A DNA stretch of 64,000 bases from NCBI GenBank assembly GCA_020633825.1, contig JACKCV010000004.1, forward strand, positions 248,001 through 312,000, written 5' to 3'. Of this stretch, positions 60,355 to 64,000 are shown piece by piece. Numbering within the stretch: the stretch's first letter is position 1; the number at the start of each line of letters is the position of its first letter. The notes below the pieces were generated by a model that saw nothing but the letters and a program-made list of their open reading frames with translations, did not search any database and was not told the origin of the DNA. The position numbers and the translations under genes are program-made. The stretch comes from Fibrobacteria bacterium. Its GTDB lineage: Bacteria > Fibrobacterota > Fibrobacteria > UBA5070.

Positions 60355-61375
60355 ATATATTTCCCATACGAACCCAAGACCAAGATTCAGGGATATCGAA
60401 GAAGTAATCATCAGGACTCACAGACGAATAATTCTTCGCACCTAGAGCGTTACGCTGATTTGAAATCAATTCGATCAGCGAATCAACTTCCTCCTCCCTC
60501 TGCTCCACCAGCTTTCCCTGCACCGCCAGGGTGAGGATGGACTTGCGCAGGTCGGCGGGGTCGATCGCGTAGGAGGAATGGAAGAGCAGTTCCAGGCTTT
60601 GAGGCGAGGGAGCCTCTGCGAAGGCGGCAAGCGAGGCTTTGGCAAGGGCAGTGCGCTTGGTCTCGCGCTCCTTCTGCTGGGCCTCCAGCGCATCGCACAA
60701 GGCCATCAGCTCGTCCACCTTGGCCACGACCCGCTTCTGCTCGGCAAGGGGCGGGAGGGGGAAGGGTAACGGTCTCATCCGCCCAAGTGATATGTTCGCG
60801 ATATTTGTCGTCTGACTTGAACTTTCCCGAAAGGCACTTTGCATCCCAGGGCTACGCAGATAGTAGAGCAAGAAAAATGGATCAACACCAATTGGCCGAA
60901 TCGCCGCAATAAATCCTCCAAACGAAGCCCTCACCGGAGTGTTTCGTACAACCGCAACCTTCCCGACAAGCTCATAACTATTCGCCATAGAGATCATCAC
61001 GTCATCAACTTTTACCCACTGATCCTCCCGACCTACAAAGGTGTTGGGGACATAGATCAAATCATCCCAGTCAATCTCATCCTGAATACTTGCTGTCCTC
61101 AAGCATGCGACTAGCCCATCCGCTGGTGATTTTGCCTTTGCCGAACCGGGGAAGGTGATGCCGCGAACGATCTCTGTGACCTCGCCCAATGAACTCCACA
61201 CCCATCGGCGTGGGATGGCAAACGGCTTGGATTCATCAAAATGCCACTCATCGCCATCCTGCTCCACAAGTTTTCCCCGCACCGCCAGCTCCAGGATCAG
61301 CTCGCGCATCTTCTGCACGGCATTCGGGCAGTCGGCGAAGAGGTCGAACTTCTCGAAGAAGGTCTCCAGGTTCAT
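60329..61375 (-). pseudogene. hsdS: hsdS, N-terminal part (TRD1, central conserved region, start of TRD2)
   Basis: The 348-codon frame includes the N-terminal helix (MNLETFFEKFDLF; LAVRGKLVEQDGDEW), the first recognition domain (about 60-205) and the central conserved coil (LPFPLPPLAEQKRVVAKVDE; ALCDALEAQQKERETKR). The second recognition domain starts, then is cut after MGN by the IS. The frame reads into the IS and stops after WVYRLSNG. Its start overlaps the first YhcG-like gene (ATGA). A half-size HsdS of this kind might still dimerise. Confidence 0.88.
60355..60362. repeat. Target-site duplication, right copy (ATATATTT)
   Basis: Exact copy of the eight bases at 58978-58985. Removing 58986-60362 restores an uninterrupted hsdS frame. 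Confidence 0.93.
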
Positions 61376-62511
61376 GGCACATTCCCCTTCAGCTCGCCCT
61401 TCGAAACGCTACGCTCCTCAGGACGAACGGACGCAGGATATGCGTCGTCCTCCCCCAGCCATTCGGAGGCCAGCTCCGCTTCCAATTCCTCGATGCTGGG
61501 CAGGCTGGAGGCCAGGGTCTCCGGGAGGGCGCGGGTCAGCTCGTAGTCGGCCACGCCGATGGGCTGGGCCACGCCGCGCAGGGCGTACTCGGCCACCAGG
61601 CGGTTGCGCGACTGGCACAGGATCAGGCCGATGGTGGGGGCATCCCCCGGGTGGCGCAGCAGGTCGTCCACCGCCGCGCAGTAGAAGTTCATCTTGCCCG
61701 CGTATTCGGGCCGGAACTCGCCGCGCTTGAGCTCGATCACCACGAAGGCCCGCAGCTTGAGGTGGTAGAAGAGTAGGTCCAGGTAGAAGTCCTGGTCGGA
61801 CACCGTCAGCTTGTGCTGCCGCCCCACGAAGGCGAATCCCTGGCCCAGCTCCAGCAGGAACTTCTCCAGGTGCCGCACCAGCCCCGTCTCCAGCTCGCGC
61901 TCGTGGAAGGGCTCCTCGATGGTCAGAAAGTCGAAGAGGTACGGATCCTTGAGGAGGCTTCGCGCCAGGTCGGCCTGGGCCTGAGGCAGTTGGCTGGCGA
62001 AGTTCGTGACCGCTGCCCCCTGCCGCAGGTGGGCCTGGGCCCGGATGCGCTCGATCAGGGTGTCGCGGGTCCAGCGTTGTTCCACGACCTGGTTTGCGTA
62101 CCAGCCGCGTGTTTCCGGGTCCTTCACCTTCTGGAGCAGTACGACATGGTGCGCCCACGGCAATTGGGCAACGAACGGTTGCGCGATTCCGGAACGCTCC
62201 AATTGGGCAACGGGCGGTTGCCCAATTGCAAAGGCCGTCGGATAGGCGGCATGGAACTGGACCATGAGCTTGAGATTCCGCTCCGAGAACCCCTTCTCCT
62301 CGGGCAGTTCGTTTTTCAGGTCGGAGGCAAGCCTGGGGACGACCCCGGCCCCCCAGCCTTCGATCTCCTGACGCTGGCGGATCAGCCCCCCGATCTCCCA
62401 ATAGAGCTGCACCAGCTCCGCGTGGACAGCCTGGGCCGCACGCACCTGGGCACCGTGGATTCGTCCCTTGATCTCGGTGAGCAGGGCACTGTAGTGAGGG
62501 GTCGGGTTCAT
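61372..62511 (-). CDS. YhcG-like PD-(D/E)xK nuclease-domain protein (DUF1016), first copy
   Basis: The 379-residue protein has the DUF1016 layout: LYWEIGGLIRQRQEIEGWG, GFSERNLKLMVQFHAAYP, LPWAHHVVLLQKVKDPETR and the nuclease core DFYLDLLFYHLKLRAFVVIE-LKRGE, with D, E-x-K intact. A duplicated short unit lies near residues 115-135. It starts within the hsdM stop (ATGA), and its stop overlaps hsdS in the same way, so it is firmly part of the restriction operon. It is only distantly similar to the copy at 57351. Confidence 0.87.
   Translation of the reverse strand: MNPTPHYSALLTEIKGRIHGAQVRAAQAVHAELVQLYWEIGGLIRQRQEIEGWGAGVVPRLASDLKNELPEEKGFSERNLKLMVQFHAAYPTAFAIGQPPVAQLERSGIAQPFVAQLPWAHHVVLLQKVKDPETRGWYANQVVEQRWTRDTLIERIRAQAHLRQGAAVTNFASQLPQAQADLARSLLKDPYLFDFLTIEEPFHERELETGLVRHLEKFLLELGQGFAFVGRQHKLTVSDQDFYLDLLFYHLKLRAFVVIELKRGEFRPEYAGKMNFYCAAVDDLLRHPGDAPTIGLILCQSRNRLVAEYALRGVAQPIGVADYELTRALPETLASSLPSIEELEAELASEWLGEDDAYPASVRPEERSVSKGELKGNVP
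62161..62221. repeat. Short direct repeat within the first YhcG-like gene
   Basis: CAATTGGGCAACGAACGGTTGC (62161-62182) recurs 39 bases on as CAATTGGGCAACGGGCGGTTGC (62200-62221), 20 of 22 identical. The 39-base step is in frame and duplicates 13 codons (unit Q-P-x-V-A-Q-L in the protein). Confidence 0.8.
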
Positions 62512-63950
62512 CGCTCCAAAGCCTCGCGCAGGATGCCCTTGAGCGCGGCGCGGGTGTCGGCGATCTGCGCCAGGAGCTTCTCGTACTCGGGGAGCAAGTG
62601 GTCCACGTCGCCCGGGCGGTCCTCGACCTTGTTGGGGTTCTTGAGGTCCAGGTTGTAGCCGTTCTTCACGATCTGGTCGACCGGCACGCGCCAGGCCTGC
62701 TCGCTCTCGGTGCGATGATCCCACCACGCCTGCTCGGGTGCGAACTCCTCGAAGCGGATCGGCCTCGTCTTGTTGTAGCTCTTCGCCCCGGCCGGATACG
62801 GATGCTCGTAGAACCAGACCTCCTCGGTGGGCTGGCCCTTGGTGAAGAACAGGAGGTTCGTGCGGATGCTCGTGTAGGGGTTGAAGACCCCGTTGGGCAG
62901 GCGCACGATCGTGTGCAGGTTGCAGGTCTCCAGAAGTTCCTGTTTGATGCGCGTCTTCACCCCTTCGCCGAAGAGCGTGCCGTCGGGCAAGACGATGCCC
63001 GCGCGCCCGCCGTCTTTGAGGAGACGCAGGAACAACGCAAGAAACAGGTCGGCGGTTTCCTTGGTGCGCAGGTGGGCGGGGAAGTTCGACTCGATGCCAT
63101 CCTCGATGCGTGCGCCAAACGGAGGATTGGTCGCGATCACGTCCACCCGCTCGTCGCGCGTCCAGCTCGTGTAGGGCCGGGCCAACGTGTTGTCGTGGCG
63201 CACGAAGCTTGGATCCTCGATCCCGTGCAGGAGCATGTTGGTGGTGGCCAACATGTGGGGCAACTGCTTGAGTTCGTAGGCTCGGAATGAGGTCTGCAAC
63301 GCAGATTCGTCCTGGGGCTTTTTCACGTATCGGTCGCGCATGTGGCGCATGGCGCACGTGAGGAATCCCCCCGTGCCGCAAGAAGGATCCATGACGGTCT
63401 CACCCGGCTTCGGGTCCAGCCGATCGATGACGAATTGCGTCAGGGCGCGGGGCGTGTAGTACTCGCCCGCGTTGCCGGCAGCCTGGAGGTCGCTCAGGAG
63501 CTGTTCGTAGATGTCGCCGAAATGCTGGCGATCGGCCAGGTTGTTGAAGTCGATCTCGTTGATCTTGTTGACCACCTGGCGCACCAGTTGGCCCGACTTC
63601 ATGTAGTGGAAGGCGTCCTCGAAGACATTGCGGACCACCGCCGAACGTTCGGCACCCTTCCCGTATTGCGTGAGCCCCTTCAGACCTGGAAAGAGGTCTT
63701 CGTTCAGGAATCGCTGCAGCTCCTCCCCGGTGATCCCCTCCGGGTCGGCGGCCCAGGTGCGCCACTGCAAAGGCGGAGGAATGGGAGAGCGGTATCCCTT
63801 CTGCGTGAGCTCGAGTTGCTGGTCCTGGTCGTCGATGATCTTCAGGAAGAACATCCAGCACAGTTGCGAGAGGCGTTGGGCGTCTCCATCGACACCCGCG
63901 TCCTTGCGCATGATGTCCTGGATGGCTTTGACGACATTGCGAACGGACAT
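62508..63950 (-). CDS. hsdM: Type I restriction-modification DNA methyltransferase HsdM
   Basis: The 480-residue N6-adenine methyltransferase has the N-terminal helical domain (IMRKDAGVDGDAQRLSQLCW). The SAM motif is VMDPSCGTGGFLTCAM (about residues 190-205), preceded by GEYYTPRALTQFVIDRLDP. The catalytic motif is VIATNPPFGARIEDG. Further family signatures are LFLRLLKDGGRAGIVLPDG and LFFTKG. It appears intact. It stands second in the operon after a gene running in from the window edge. Confidence 0.96.
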   Translation of the reverse strand: MSVRNVVKAIQDIMRKDAGVDGDAQRLSQLCWMFFLKIIDDQDQQLELTQKGYRSPIPPPLQWRTWAADPEGITGEELQRFLNEDLFPGLKGLTQYGKGAERSAVVRNVFEDAFHYMKSGQLVRQVVNKINEIDFNNLADRQHFGDIYEQLLSDLQAAGNAGEYYTPRALTQFVIDRLDPKPGETVMDPSCGTGGFLTCAMRHMRDRYVKKPQDESALQTSFRAYELKQLPHMLATTNMLLHGIEDPSFVRHDNTLARPYTSWTRDERVDVIATNPPFGARIEDGIESNFPAHLRTKETADLFLALFLRLLKDGGRAGIVLPDGTLFGEGVKTRIKQELLETCNLHTIVRLPNGVFNPYTSIRTNLLFFTKGQPTEEVWFYEHPYPAGAKSYNKTRPIRFEEFAPEQAWWDHRTESEQAWRVPVDQIVKNGYNLDLKNPNKVEDRPGDVDHLLPEYEKLLAQIADTRAALKGILREALER

Positions 63951-63953
63951 GGT

Positions 63954-64000
63954 CTAGGCGGCTTCCGTGTAGAGGGCGGACTGGAGTTCATGGACCGCGT
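63954..64000 (-). CDS. 3' end of a gene upstream of hsdM (partial)
   Basis: Only the last 15 codons are visible, ending AVHELQSALYTEAA then TAG, three bases before the hsdM ATG. It is in the place where hsdR or another operon gene may stand, but the stretch is too short to name it. Confidence 0.5.
   Translation of the reverse strand, partial: AVHELQSALYTEAA

Noticed and set aside
59033..60445. A 470-codon plus frame over the transposase
   Set aside because: Antisense to a transposase with clear DDE motifs; no domain visible in the product.
1..64000. tRNA, rRNA, CRISPR arrays, prophage or conjugation genes
   Set aside because: None could be recognised on either strand; the only regularly repeated units seen are the short ones listed as features.

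Overview
The window is high-GC bacterial DNA, densely packed, with many four-base stop/start overlaps (ATGA or GTGA). Several features point to the Fibrobacterota: a TIGR02147-family protein paired with a lipoprotein, a short RpoD-like sigma factor without region 1.1, tandem SUMF1 domains, a DUF3078 outer-membrane protein, and a remnant that looks like a type IX secretion C-terminal domain. Two large flagellar clusters, Mla-type lipid transport and many lipoproteins indicate a motile, Gram-negative-type cell. This placement is an inference from gene content; no rRNA gene is present.

Layout. 1-4546 (minus): a partial Wzi-like beta-barrel gene and fliD-fliS-fliT behind a sigma-54-type promoter. 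4750-6753 (plus): a primary sigma factor, a terminator and mutY. 6817-11926 (minus): a five-gene Mla-like operon ending in an unknown 561-residue envelope protein. 12212-14943: oligoendopeptidase F and an HDOD protein. 15037-23857 (minus): nine tightly coupled genes for CDP-deoxysugar synthesis, a cellulose-synthase-like GT2, a membrane-anchored GH26-like hydrolase, a TPR protein, an outer-membrane barrel candidate, and a TIGR02147/lipoprotein pair. I read this as a synthase-dependent exopolysaccharide system with an unusual parts list, and as the best candidate for an undescribed system. 24190-30916 (plus): a sigma-54-type promoter and flgB-flgC-(67-aa ORF)-fliEFGHIJ. 31035-36534: mscL coupled to a DUF3078 gene, then a DUF4349 cluster in which one two-domain lipoprotein is followed by a split version of itself. 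36621-54235: mostly housekeeping and accessory genes (oxidoreductases, a Cys-nucleophile alpha/beta hydrolase, a Wzx-like flippase, MFS and RarD transporters, a double-SUMF1 protein, purT, a TauE-like transporter, an AraC regulator and an aldo-keto reductase).

54432-64000 is an acquired defence island. It starts at a truncated C-terminal domain, where an AT-rich stretch begins, and carries hipBA. Then, on the minus strand, come hsdM, a YhcG-like nuclease, hsdS broken by an ISL3-family element with an exact 8-bp target duplication, a second YhcG-like nuclease, a fic gene that lost its catalytic core, and the 54-codon stump of another gene. The island appears to be decaying: the type I specificity subunit, Fic and the stump gene are all damaged. 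No tRNA, rRNA, CRISPR array or replication origin was recognised.
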